Shown here one piece after another: positions 44,870 to 56,801 of a DNA stretch of 64,000 bases (position 1 is the stretch's first letter; every line of letters starts with the position of its first letter). The notes under the pieces were generated by a model that was given only the letters and a program-made list of their open reading frames with translations, did no database searches and was not told the origin of the DNA. The DNA is from Spirodela intermedia (lineage: Eukaryota > Streptophyta > Magnoliopsida > Alismatales > Araceae): NCBI GenBank assembly GCA_902729315.2, contig LR746266.1, forward strand, positions 2,142,759 to 2,206,758, written 5' to 3'. The translations under genes were made by a program, and so were the position numbers.

Positions 44870-46532
44870 TGATAAGTCTTCATTATTATTAGTTAATAAT
44901 TAGTAAATAATATAGTTTTAGCCTTAACTCATGATAAATAGACTTATATTTGTGTTAAAGTGTGAAAAGTGGTTTTCAGTTGATTAATGTGAATTTTTTG
45001 GTAATTATGTGATTTTATACAAATTTATATGATTTTTACAATCTTACTTTTAAGATAACTGAAGAAAAAGAAATAAAAGTAAAAATAAGACAAAATGGGG
45101 GGGGACCTGCTAGCTAGCCAGGCCCACAAGCGCACAAGTGCACAAGTGTGCAAGCGGGTCGGAAGCACAGTTAGGGAGTAGGTGCAAGCAGGGGCTCGAG
45201 CGGCTTGGACCGATAGGGGCATGTGTGCGCCACCCCCCTTCCATGTCACTGGTGGCCAGCCGGCTGTGGGGCAAGGAGTGGTCGTACACGCACGAGAAAG
45301 GGACTTGATCAGAAATGTAATATTATTATATATTCACCAGACACTTCGGCGCACAAGCGATGTGGGACTAAACCCACGTCACACCTTCCCCAGAAAGGGC
45401 GGAAAACTAGTGCAAGTTCGAATCCTCCTAGAGCCAAAATTCATATTTTTTTATTTGATTATCGTGACTTTCCTACAGATCGCTGATGAAGGATTAAGCA
45501 ACTAGAATCATTGGATCATCGGCAAAAATCTCGTCAACACAATTCGCGGAGCATTGTTAGTAAAATTCTTGAATGATTCGCGATAAAAGGATCGCGAATC
45601 CATCGAGTAAAGCATCTCCGATTGATCGACGAATAAACCATCGTCGGGAAGAGGACGATGTGCCGGGAGACGAGTCACCACCTCTTGAGAGCATACTAGA
45701 TGCGATGAAGAGCCTCCTCTTGCTGCACGGACCTGAGGATGAAGCTCCCTAACACACACCCCACCTCCATCCAACTCTTCTCTATCAGGTGACAATTGTC
45801 AGAGAGCCGCAAAGTCACCATTTTTCCGCTCTGCCAGGTCACAGCTGCCGGTCGATTCGACGACCCATTTCATTGATCTCTAGACTTTGAAAGGAGATCT
45901 AGAGATCGCCCATATCGTCCTTGTCCAAGGAGAGCCTTTGAGGTCGTGGACACTGCACGACAATCCTCTCGAACGCTCAAGATTCCGGTGCAACGCCGAC
46001 GCATCACCGCCGCGACGTCGGAACTCTGTTTTACTGCTTTCAACTTAATTTTCATTTCATTTAGTGATAATTTATTGATTTTAAATTTACCAAGATATAA
46101 TTCATTTCATTATGATTCTTCGGGCTTTTACAGATCTTAATTTGATCAATTAAATCGTCTGTAATCGCTTACGTAAGAATCGTCGGGCAGAACTCTGTTT
46201 CCGCCTGATTTGCGTTCATCAGGCGTTGACGTCATCCTAACGTCCGCACCCTTATTTCTCTTTTTCATGAATTTTAAATATATTTTCTTTTTATTTCCTA
46301 GTATAAAATTCATAAAATATAGTATTCTTTTAGGAACATTCTGAATAATTACCAGATATTATATTACATCCCTTTGATCGACCTAGAAAATTACTGCTAT
46401 TTTTGAAAGTTTTATTAAATTATAATTGATATATTTGTTCATAAATACTTCTAAATATCCAAAAATTCATATTTTCTAGTTTTATAAATTTTAAATTTAC
46501 CTGATTTACTATACAACAACTAAGTCACGTCA
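44870..46532 (+). mobile_element. family A LTR (sense), full length
   Basis: 1663 bp, TGATAAGTCTTC...AAGTCACGTCA. It abuts truncated A LTRs on both sides and has no matching flanks (ttacc against tgggg). Confidence 0.8.
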
Positions 46533-47908
46533 TGGGGCAAGGAGTGGTCAGACACGCGGGAGAAAGGGACTTACTTGAAAATATAATATTACTATATATT
46601 TGCCAGAAACTTCAGCACACAAGCGATGTGGGACTAAACCTGCGTCACACCTTCTCTAGAAAGGCTTTGATGATTTTAATACCTACAATACCCCTTATTT
46701 ATAACAGTGATATATCATGATGACGTCATTTGATAAGGGCATTAGAGTACTTATGTCAATCTCTCTCGTGTAGACATACAATCGGCACAGGTTTGAATCC
46801 TCCCAGAGCCAAAACTCATATTTTTTATCTGATTATCGTGACTTTCCTGCAGATCGTCGGTGAAGGATTAAGCCACCAAAATCGCTAGATTATTGGCAAA
46901 AATCTTGTCAATGCGATTCGTGGAGCATTGTTACTAAAATTGCTGAATGATTCACAATAAAAGGATCACGAGTCAATCGAGTAAAGCATCTTTGATTGAT
47001 CGACGAACAAGCCGTCGTCGGGAAGAGGACGATCTGCTGAGAGATGAGTCGTCACCTTCTGAGAGCATACCGAATGTGATGAAGAGCCTCCTCTTGCTGT
47101 GGAGACCTAAGAATGAAGCTCCTTGACACGTGCCCACCTCCATCTAGCTCCTCTCCATCGGGTGACAGCCGCCGGAGAGTTACAAAGTCGTCATTTTTCT
47201 ACTCTGCTAGGTGACAGCTGCCGGAGATGATTCAAAGACCCATTTCATTGATCTCTAGACTTCACAAGGAGATCTAGAGATTGTCCATGTCGTCTTTGTC
47301 AAAAGAGAGCCTTCAAGGCTGTGGACACTATACGACGATCCTCTCGAACGCTCAAGATTATAGTGCATCGTCGATGCATCGCCGCCACGATGCTGAAATT
47401 TTGTTTTCCTACTTTCAACTTAATTTCCGCTTCATTTAGTGATAATTTATGTGATTTAAATTTACCAAGATATACTTCATTCAATTACGATTCTTTCGGC
47501 TTTTACAAATCTTAATTTGATCAATTAAATCGTCTTTAATCACTTACGTAAGAATCACTGGGTAGAACTCTATTTTTGCCTGATTCGCGTTCGCCGAGCG
47601 TTGACATCATTCTAACGTCCACACCGCTATTTTTCTTTTTTTGTGAATTTTTAATATATTGTATTTTCATTTCTTAGTGTACAATTCATAAAAAATAGTA
47701 TTCTTTGAGAAAAATTCTAAATAATTAACTGATATTATATTACATCCCTGTGATCAACTTGGAAAATTACCACTATTTTTGTAAATTTTATTGAATTATA
47801 ATTGATATATTTGTTCATAAATACTTCTAAATATCAATAAATTCATATTTTCTAGTTTTATAAATTTAAAATTTACATGATCTACTATACAATGACTAAG
47901 TCACGTCA
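46533..47908 (+). mobile_element. family A LTR lacking its first ~380 bp
   Basis: Begins mid-module at TGGGGCAAGGAGTGGTC and ends AAGTCACGTCA. Carries the extra ~130-bp segment (46656-46786), which includes a TGACGTCA palindrome near 46720. Confidence 0.8.
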
Positions 47909-49018
47909 CCTATGTTAGTCAATCCTACTTGGTATGTGGATTCTCATTGATCAGAATTTTCCTTTTTAGGAATAGTGGAAGGACATTGAATCTTAGGTAT
48001 AGAATGATACCTATACATTTCCTATCTACTATACTTCATTCAGTCCTTATATCTTATTCAACCATACCATTTTATCCCTTTATAAAACTTAAATTTGTGC
48101 TTCATATTTTCACAATTAGGCCACCCTCTTTTCACTCATTTTTCTTACCCACTCATGATGGTTGTTACCCCAAATAGCACTTATTCTTTTCATATGTCAT
48201 TTATCTCTCTTCATACTCATCTTTCTCTATATTCCCTCATCCTCTTCTAAGTCGTATATGTTTGAGTTAAGAATTTTTCGTCAAAAAAAAAGAAGAGAAA
48301 AAAAAGAAGAAAAGAAAAGAATGAGAAAAATGTGAATAAATAAGTAATAGAAAAGAAGAGATCAGTAGGAAAAAAAATTGTCTACTTGTTTCATGTTATC
48401 AAATGACACTATATAATTTTTTTCAATCTAAGTATCTTGACTTGGGAGCATAACTATCATGAGTGGAACTTAGCCGTTGATTGGATAACCTATCATTGTC
48501 ACTGCATTAAACCATGCCCTTCAACCCATGACGTACTTTATTAATGTATTGTCCTCTCCATTGTCTCTATTCATCTCACCTTTCTTGTATCACATCATTT
48601 TATCTTCTTTCATTCTGTACCACAAAGAGGAGATGTCTTTGCACTGATTTTCTTCAAGGGAAAAAAGGTTAAAAAAGATTCCTAAACACCAAGTAGACAC
48701 CATATACGAGAGAGTTATCTACTTAGAGGGGGTTAGGATTAGACACATCACTGAAAGGTGAGAATTTTTTTATGCCTATATCATACCTAGAGATGCTTAT
48801 TCTTCTTTATTGTTCGTGGCTCTTTTCAAAAACACTTAAGAGGTTGACCAAGATGATAGAATCTAGACTTTTATGGGTTGCGATCATATGCCGAGGTGTG
48901 ATCAATACTTTGAACATTTCTTGTCTTCATATTTTAAGATTGAAAGGTGAAAGAACAATCTAAGGAGAACTTAAAAGAAATTACTAAAGGACTAACAATG
49001 AGTAAAATGGAGAGTATT
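47909..49018 (+). mobile_element. 3' untranslated region of a D-type element
   Basis: Non-coding AT-rich sequence with a purine run (48282-48350) and a final purine-rich stretch (GGACTAACAATGAGTAAAATGGAGAGTAT) immediately before the D LTR, in the position of a polypurine tract. No ORF with a recognisable domain. Confidence 0.6.
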
Positions 49019-50144
49019 TGATAATTCTAAATTAGTAGTTTCATCGATGTATTAATATCTTATATATAGATGCTAATTAATAGATGGAGAATGTAATTAT
49101 ACATGTGTTACTCTCTCATTATGATATTTATAAAATTTTCTCATTTAAATCTTAATTTATATTATTTTATTTATATTATGAGACTAATCCTATATGACTT
49201 TTATGAAGTTAAGTGGTGATTCTCTTACATTTTCTTGATAATTATTTGATTACAAGGACTTAGGTGAGCTCTTATTATGAATTGTAAGTAATGAAAGAAG
49301 CTTAAGTCTTCAGCTCAAAGAAAAGCTCAAGTGTTATAGAGAGGGCTGACCTAATATATTTATGAGCCCAAGAGAGGGCGTCACTTTGACCTAGCCCATT
49401 TGCACTTAAAAGAGTTATCAAGAGATGAGATTTATATTGCTCATCTTAAGGTCCCTTACGATGAGATTAAGAAGAAGATTAACGTTCTACTCTCATAGAA
49501 GACTTTGGAGCATCCACTAGGAGAGTTGGGTATTAATAATAACCGTTTATTAGAGGGACCTAATTTCTAGAGGTTTAAGGCATCTTGCCCCCCTCTTGAA
49601 GGGCACTTTTTGGGCTCTCTCTCTAGTAGTGACTAGTCAAAGAAAAAAAGAAGGAAATCAAGGCCCAATTAATGGCATTCTCATGCTCAAGATTGTTGTG
49701 GAAAAGAGACTATCTGGAGCACATCAAGTTTGTCACAAATCAAGCACCACTCAACCTAAGATTGATGTACAATGAGGTCTATGCAAGACCTAGACTTGGG
49801 ACATCCTTATAATCTTCTCCATAGATATATTAACTCTTAGTTTGAACTAATTTTATCATTTATTCTATCATTCTATTACATTAAATTCATTCTCTCGGCT
49901 TTGCCACACTTTCTATTTTTCTTATCTTTACCTTTTTTTAGATTTAATTCCGCCCTTCACGATCTCAAGTATATCTATATATATATAAAATAAAAGAAGT
50001 AAAATTATTTTTACTTTCATTACCCATGCTCTATGAAGATCTACTTTTACTTATTCTAAACTGAAGAGTGAGGTTTTATAAATGTTATTTGTATGAACTT
50101 TGTTACATCACAACGACATATTTAACCTCTAAATCAAGTGCATC
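49019..50144 (+). mobile_element. family D 3' LTR
   Basis: 1126 bp, TGATAATTCTAAATTAG...AAGTGCATCA, preceded by element 3' sequence. The right flank (atatg) matches none of the bases before the D 5' LTR (ttgtc). Confidence 0.8.
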
Positions 50145-50254
50145 AATATGATTCACTATATGATGACATATAATAATTCATACTTATTATGATTCATTAA
50201 TATAAAAGTTGAAGAGAAAATTAATTATTTGTTAGTGATAAATAAATATTTAGC
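50145..50254 (-). mobile_element. copia LTR fragment
   Basis: Aligns with 2810-2909, the outer end of the copia LTR (TTATTATGATTCATTAAT, GTTAGTGATAA). D was inserted into or recombined with this LTR. Confidence 0.75.
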
Positions 50255-51411
50255 AGTATTGATATCAGCCGCTAAATGGGAGAGGAGGAAAAGCCAAAAT
50301 CCTATTTTCAGTCTTCATAAAGAAAATGATTTCTCTGTCTTTGATTTTTGTCTCTCTCACGCTTTCTCTCTCTCTCCAAACCCTATTTTAATATATGTAT
50401 TACAAAGGGGACTGGACTGGTTTTATACTTGAAACCAGTCCTAAACAAAGGCGCAAAAGTGGGATGAGGTCTGGACAGACCTCTCCTAAAAGAAGGGTTG
50501 ATTGAGTCACCCTTACACCTTTCTCTGCATATCTTGTGGTAAATTTGAAAGGCACATGTAGAAAGTTTTTTCACTTATCATGATGACCAACTCCATCACT
50601 TGACCATTACAATCAATCACATGGATCGCACTCATTTTCCAATGCTTAGGGAGTCCTTGCAAAGGACCCAGATGCGTCCACCCTCCTTTTTCACGCAATT
50701 TACCTGCAGCCATGTTCTCTAACATAACTCACTCTTGGATCTTCTTGTATGATCCATGGTGACTAGATGAAATCCAATTGATCTCCTCTAAGGCACTATG
50801 CATGTTCTAAGGCGAACAAAGAATCACAGAAAATAAATAATCTGTCGTCATATGTCACCATACTCTTAGCTGGATATACTTTAGTGAAATAAATTTTGTT
50901 GATGTAAAATTTTAAATTTTTTGAAATTAGCTTTACATTAATCTGTAGTTCTCCCTTGGACCTTGAACACAGTCATAATTTTTAAGTGTTCAAACCTAGC
51001 TACTGACCGAACCGTGCTCCTGGAGTCGACGTTACACTTTGGCCGGACCTTGTACCGCCAAGCCTGAGCTGATATCTCATACATCACCAGCGCGTCATTT
51101 CTCCCTTCATGGGACCTTCTAAAACTGGTGTTTCTAAAAGGAAAAGCTGCAAAGCGTATCAGAATAAGACTCGTAAACATCTTTCTGCAGGCATAATGGA
51201 AGTTTGTTAGTCCATCTAGACTTGGCTGGAACTTTCGAACTTCAAGAAGGGAATGAACTCTATGCTATCTACACATAGCCTGGATATTTTCTCACGCCTT
51301 TTACGTGAATTATAATGTCTTAACCCGATCTAGGACTAGAGAGAGAGTCCTGAGATGGGTTTTAAGTATGCCTCGTATGAAGCAAATCTCCAAGTCCTAA
51401 AGGCCTGCGAG

Positions 51412-51463
<52 letters not shown>

Positions 51464-51999
51464 GGTATGTAATTACAAGTGGGTTTTTGTGGGAGAATAA
51501 TTATGCAGTATAATGGATTCTACGCCGCCGCTGTCCTGATGGAAACCGGGTAATTATTCGCTAGATAACGTTTCCGGACAGATCCGAACTCAGGAAAGTG
51601 GAGCAGACAATGGCCAGCTCTGGCCAGCCTACTTATCCTCCTATGCTGGGCTGGGCCTCGCAGGGAATGGCTGGATAAGACCCAGTCACGCTGGTAGCGA
51701 TCTATTGGGTTAAGAAATTTCCACGTGACATCTTCTGAAACTCTGAAGACGTGGGATTGCATCGTTAGTGGGGCGCCGCATGGCCACCTGCCGTTAGCGA
51801 TCAGCGTTCGATCCTCGTCCAGTTTCTAGCGCCACGTTGCGTGCATTTGGAGTCTCGACCTCGCCATGCGTTGCTGTTCGCCGCGAAAGCTGGCAGGACT
51901 CGTCGCTGTCACGGATGCGTAGGACTGCTAGAAATGAGAACCGTATCTCTTCAACAGGTTCCGCAATCCCCGACTTTTCTCATTCCTTGCCTTTCCTAG
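50255..51999. other. low-copy island upstream of the gene
   Basis: Base composition rises and no sequence repeats elsewhere in the window. Small open frames occur (for example 50513-50725 and 50938-51180, minus), none with a domain I recognise. Features near the gene include a CACGTG core at 51723-51728 (CCACGTGACA), a possible promoter element. Confidence 0.5.
51409..51462. repeat. GA microsatellite
   Basis: About 24 nearly uninterrupted GA units ending before GGTGGTATG, some 560 bases upstream of the TATA box. Confidence 0.95.
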
Positions 52000-52015
52000 T
52001 TTTGGAGGCTATACG

Positions 52016-52022
52016 TATAAAT
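52016..52022 (+). promoter_or_regulatory. TATA box of the cysteine-rich peptide gene
   Basis: TATAAAT lies 79 bases before the start codon, predicting a leader of about 50 bases. Confidence 0.65.
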
Positions 52023-52100
52023 CTCCCCAGCAGCCCTCCCCCCCCCGTGTCCAACGAGTGAGCGAGTAAAGCAGAGGGGTCGTAGCCAAAACGCAACAGA

Positions 52101-52525
52101 ATGCAGTCCGCTAGAGTTGGAGCCCTCGCCGTCACTGTCTTTTACATGGTGCTCCTGGCCTGTAAGCTGCAGTTTCCTCTCTTCCTCATGTTCTTCCTCT
52201 TCTTTCCCTTCGTTTCCGTCCCTCTCTTGTTCTGAACTCCTATTTTTGGGAAGTTCCGGAGTGAAGTGCGGTAAGAACTTCGTCTTCTCTTGCCTGAGTC
52301 TGACGGATTTGTGGGTTACGTTCGGTCTGCGTAGGTGGGGAGTGGGTGGATTACCCATCTGGGGTTCGGTGCTGCAGCGATATTCCGGTGGAGCGGTGCG
52401 ACCCGTCGTGCCGTGACGCCAACGCCGCCTGCCGTGATGTGTGCCACTACGGCGGATGCCGGAAGGGCGGACAGTGCGAGGACGGCGCGCTCGGCATCGG
52501 CCGCTATTGCCACTGCAACTGCTGA
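52101..52525 (+). CDS. small secreted cysteine-rich peptide, defensin-like (two exons)
   Basis: Exon 1 is 52101-52161 and exon 2 is 52335-52525, with a 173-base GT-AG intron (GTAAGC...GCGTAG). The spliced product is 83 residues. The first ~20 residues (MQSARVGALAVTVFYMVLLA) are a hydrophobic signal peptide, so the product is probably secreted. The rest has 12 cysteines spaced C-x11-CC-x7-C-x3-C-x6-C-x3-C-x4-C-x5-C-x10-C-x-C-x-C. The C-x3-C, GGC-x5-C and CHC elements fit the cysteine-stabilised alpha-beta/gamma-core pattern of plant defensin-like peptides. Start choice: first ATG after the TATA box. Splice choice: only the acceptor at 52333-52334 joins the signal peptide to the cysteine frame; the AG at 52377-52378 gives a different frame. 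Exon 2 is much more GC-rich than its surroundings. Function (defence, reproduction or seed role) cannot be told from sequence. Confidence 0.75.
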
Positions 52526-54158
52526 TCCCGGCACCGCCACCCGACCTGAACTACACGCCCTCACGATCTTCATCAGCAAGACGGCGGCCCATCTTCGTTC
52601 TCCCTTCGAACCCACCTCAGCCAAGCTGTGTAGCTCCTAGTCCACCGCAGTTTTGCACCCTATTCTCCCGCGATCGCCAGTCAGCGACAATACCCCGCAA
52701 CTTTCATCTCTCCTTTCTGCAAGCCGTACATTATCTCTTTCTCTATCTAGTATCTCTTTTCTCATTCCTGAGTGGTGGTGCATACGTATCTTCCTCGTGA
52801 TCGTAGAGCAGTCGCCTCTAGCAGAAAAAAGCTGAGCTTCTTCTTCGTTTACCCCGCCAGAAACCAGGATAAGTTGTAGGTCCGCGCCGAGCGCACTGAG
52901 CAAATCCTCGTCAGCCCTCTTCGGGAAAACTTTGATGATTTATAAAAATATTCTGGTAGGAGATGCGTACTGACTAGACGTCAACAAAGAGGGCTTCGGA
53001 CCCTCCGTCGGTCCCCGGGATATTCATCCCCGGGGCTGTCGTAATTATTCTCATGCCACACTCAGGGGCTTTCGTGTGTGGTCATGATTTTCTCGGAAAC
53101 CACTGTTGGCACGTACGTCTGCAAGGCAACAAGGCCCACGGCATCGGACCGGCGCACCGACGGTGTAGAAGATAATTCAAAAGCAGCCGGCGGAAAAGGC
53201 GTAGCTGGCCTCGATCTGGTAGTGGCAAGCTCTCCGCTGAAGGGTTCGCAGTGACGCTCTGAAGAAAGAAAGGCGGGCGCTGGCTAGGATTGCTACGAGA
53301 TCCTGACCGGAAGAGGAGTTGTCTTCTATTACGGTTGTCGTCTCTTTCGCTTAAAAAGGCCAGGAAATGTGAATGGTTCATTCTGACTGTAGGAACGAAG
53401 GGGACCGAATGAGAAGCAGAAAAGGAAGATTCGGTCTAACCATGGTGGACGCCCGCCCCGGGATAATACATTTTCCCGGGACTGTATGCAACAGGAGAAC
53501 TCTCAACTTTCTTAGTTTATCGTTATCCTTATCTCCGGCTGCTCGTTGGGTTTCCCACTTCTCTTCAGTGTCCCTCTCACCCATAGACTTCGGCCTGGAA
53601 TCCCTCCCAAGTCACTCAGGTATCTGAAATCTCGTTTCCGGCGCCCCACTCGTGGTAGAGCAACCTTAATCTGGGGTGAGTTCGAAACCAAAGGACACCT
53701 GAGCAGTTCGCTACTTTGGGCTCTGGTCTTACCTCTGTACCTCGTAAGTTTGATTATTGGACATTTAGAGCGGCTTCGAGAAGGGTTGGCGGGGGGAAGT
53801 TGGGAATGATCACCGAGCCTGTCGGACTGGCCGGTTGGTTGACAGTTCTGGTGAAGAGTGCAGCTGAGAGTGCGGCAGAGGCAGCTTCTGTTGTTGTTGA
53901 GTTGTTGAGGGTGACAGCGGAGCAATGTTGGCTGACAACTGAATCAGTAGCCAGCACCGAAGATATCTCCTTCATTGGGGAGTACCATAAGACATTTTCA
54001 ATATTCTAACCATATCCTCTCAAGGCACACCTAAGTGAGTTGTTAATGAGGTGTTAGCTCATTTCAAGTCGAGGTTCAAACTTACATCCTCTCAGAGATA
54101 TCGAATCGTATTGAAGCAAGTGTGAACTCTACCAGTTCAGAATAAAAATAAGGGATGC
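52526..54158. other. low-copy island downstream of the gene
   Basis: Holds the 3' flank of the peptide gene and sequence without repeats shared with the window. Open frames up to 137 codons (53512-53925, minus) show no recognisable domain or splice pattern. ATTTATAAAAATA at 52938-52950 is too far away to be convincing as a polyadenylation region. Confidence 0.45.
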
Positions 54159-54163
54159 ATATA

Positions 54164-55087
54164 TGACGTGACTTAGTTGTTGTATAGTAAATCACATAAA
54201 TTTAAAATTTATAAAACTAAAAAATACTAATTTTTAGATATTTAGAAGTATTTTTAAATAAATATATCAATTATAATTCAACAAAACTTTTAAAAATAGT
54301 GATAATTTTTCAGGTCGATCACAAGGATGTAATATAATATCAGATAATTATTCAGAATTTTCCTCAAAGAATATGAATTTTTATGAATTTTATACTAAGA
54401 AATAAAAATAAAATATATTTAAAATTCACAAAAAAAGAAAATAAGGGTACGGATGTCAAGATGATGTTAGTACCTGACGAACGTGAATCGGATAAAAATA
54501 GAGTTCTGTCCGGCGATTCTTACGTAAGCAATTACAAACGATTTAATTGATCAAATTAAGATCTATAAAAGTCAAAAGAATCGTGATTGAATGAAGTATA
54601 ACTTGGTAAATTTAAATCGCATAAATTATCATTAAATGAAGCAAAAACTAAGTTGAAAGTAAGAAAACAGAGTTTCAGCGTCGTGACGGTGATGCATCGA
54701 CAATGCACTGAAATCCTAGCTGTGATGTGTTGGCGATGCACCGAAAGGGGAGTGACGCACATGTGCTCTCATTGGTCCTAGCTGCTTGAACCCATGCTCA
54801 CGGTTTCCCTCGACTGTGCTTTCGACCTACTTGCGGGCTGGGCTAGCCAATGATTCCCCCCCATTTTACTAGATTTTTATTTTAATTTCTTTTTCTTCAT
54901 TTATCTAAAAGAAAACTATAAAAATTATATAAATTCGTAGAAAATCACATAATTAGCCAAAAATTTACTTTAATCAACTGAAAACTACTTTTCACAATTT
55001 AACATAAATATAAATCTATTTATCATGAGTTAGGGCTAAAGATATATTATTTACTAATTATTAACTCATTATAATGAAGACTTATCA
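54164..55087 (-). mobile_element. 3' LTR of the third A element, internally deleted
   Basis: Reverse A LTR from TGACGTGACTTAG to GACTTATCA, but ~700 bp in the middle are missing near 54725. Left flank atata (54159-54163). The terminal polypurine tract in reverse (CACCCCCCAACTTA) follows at 55088. Confidence 0.85.
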
Positions 55088-55101
55088 CACCCCCCAACTT
55101 A

Positions 55102-56446
55102 AATCATTGCTAGTCCCTTAGCAATGGAATTATGAAAATAAAAATTTGCAAATCTCAAACATCATATTTTAATTTATAAAAAAATATATAATTTGAAATG
55201 ATGCACCTTTAGACACTTTGGATTCTTATATCAAGTATTTAAGAATGATGTTAAGCACTTAAATGTTTAAGCACTCCTTGAAATATTAATCTAGACTTCA
55301 CTTCTTCTATTCACATCTTTATCAGTTTTTCACTCATAGATATATTTACAAGATGTTTCAATTATCAATACTCATCCAAGAATAATATTGATCCTACATT
55401 TCTCTTTTTTTATGGCTTGATTTTTGAAGTTTACATTATATTTCTTCTTTCTATATATATATATATAGTGGATAAGTAGCTTTTCCTGTAGACAAATTTC
55501 GACAATAAGAATGATGTCTCACACCTTCCATGTGTACTCCTCATTTTCAGGGCTTTCACTTTATCCACTTATTTTGTAGTAAGTATTTTTCTATGCACGA
55601 TTTTCGACAATGAGAATGATGTCTCACACCTTCCATGTGTACTCTTCATTTTCAGGGCTTTCACTTTATTCACTTATTTTGCAGCAAGAATTTTTCTATG
55701 CACGATTTTCAACAATGAGAATGATGTCTCACACCCTTTATGTGTACTCTTTGTTTCTAGATTTTTCACATTGTTCTCTTTTTTTTTTCAAAATAAGTAA
55801 TTTCTTCTCACAAGTCCTATAGATCAGGGTGCAAAAATCTCCATTAAACTAAAATGATCAATTAAATTTTCACATCAAGTAAATACTATCCATCAAGATC
55901 ACGAAGTGAAAAACTGTAAAATCAAATCCATGTTATCTATCATGTATCCAAGGAGTATTCCAACATATCATGCTACTAGATCATTCTTTTGACTCAATAA
56001 TAATCTTCCTAGTATCTTTTGGTATCAATCAATCTATTGGATTTAATTTTTTATGCATACAATATAATGTAAGAAATTTATAAATTAGATAGTTCTAACA
56101 GTTCTATTTTTTATTTTCAGTTCTGTTTTTAGCAATAATAAATTTGTCAAAAATAAATCAAAATTATCCTCTTTATAGTTGTAATTTTGAATTTCAGTAA
56201 TATATGTCTAGGGGATTGAAATGTGAGAAAAGGGTATCTAGAATTTTAAATTTCGGGCTGTTTTTTCTCTGCTGCTTTTGACAATTTGTTGTTCCTGACA
56301 GAAAACCAGAAAATAGATGATATAGTTTTTCCAAATTTTATTTTATTTTAGTTGCTGTTCTAAGTGAACATAAAAATAAAAATAAAAATGCAAACTCATG
56401 TTCTTAATCATCCTACAACATAAGTTAAGAATTAATACTTCACCCC
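55102..56446 (-). mobile_element. 3' spacer of the third A element
   Basis: Reverse of the 18462-19690 spacer. It has three copies of the 105-bp repeat (GATGTCTCACACC at 55513, 55618 and 55723) against two in the reference element. Ends at the internal polypurine tract near 56441. Confidence 0.8.
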
Positions 56447-56801
56447 CCAACTTAAAAATGACATTGTTCTCAATAACACAAAAAAATCAGAATAGAATAT
56501 GTAGAAAATATAATTTTCAAGTGAAGCATGCATATATGCAAAGTTAAGCACTAAAAATGTTGTCATAAATGATCAAGCTTAGAAAGACGTCACCTCAACC
56601 TCGTTTTTAATTTTCCACTTCATCTTATACTCCTCCTACAATTTTTTTAAATTAAATAAATACAGAAATAAATACTGCGAAATTCTAAGAAAAATAGAAC
56701 TTTAAAACAAATAATAATAAATCAAACAAAATGAAATGAAAAACATGGGTTGCCTTCCATGTAGCGATGAATTTAATGTCTTCAGCTGGACAACTCTTAG
56801 A

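Noticed and set aside
52335-52640. Alternative 101-codon frame through exon 2 of the peptide gene
   Set aside because: Lies in another frame, lacks an ATG and would abolish the cysteine pattern; the spliced frame is far more coherent.
53512-53925. 137-codon minus-strand frame downstream of the peptide gene
   Set aside because: No recognisable domain, promoter or splice context; kept only as unassigned low-copy sequence.
54040-54130. tRNA-like words (TTAGCTCATTTC, GGTTCAAAC) suggesting a SINE or tRNA
   Set aside because: A-box and B-box are too close together and no cloverleaf or 3' tail can be drawn.
55500-55770. CRISPR-like repeat spacing
   Set aside because: Units are contiguous 105-bp tandem repeats without unique spacers, in a plant genome.
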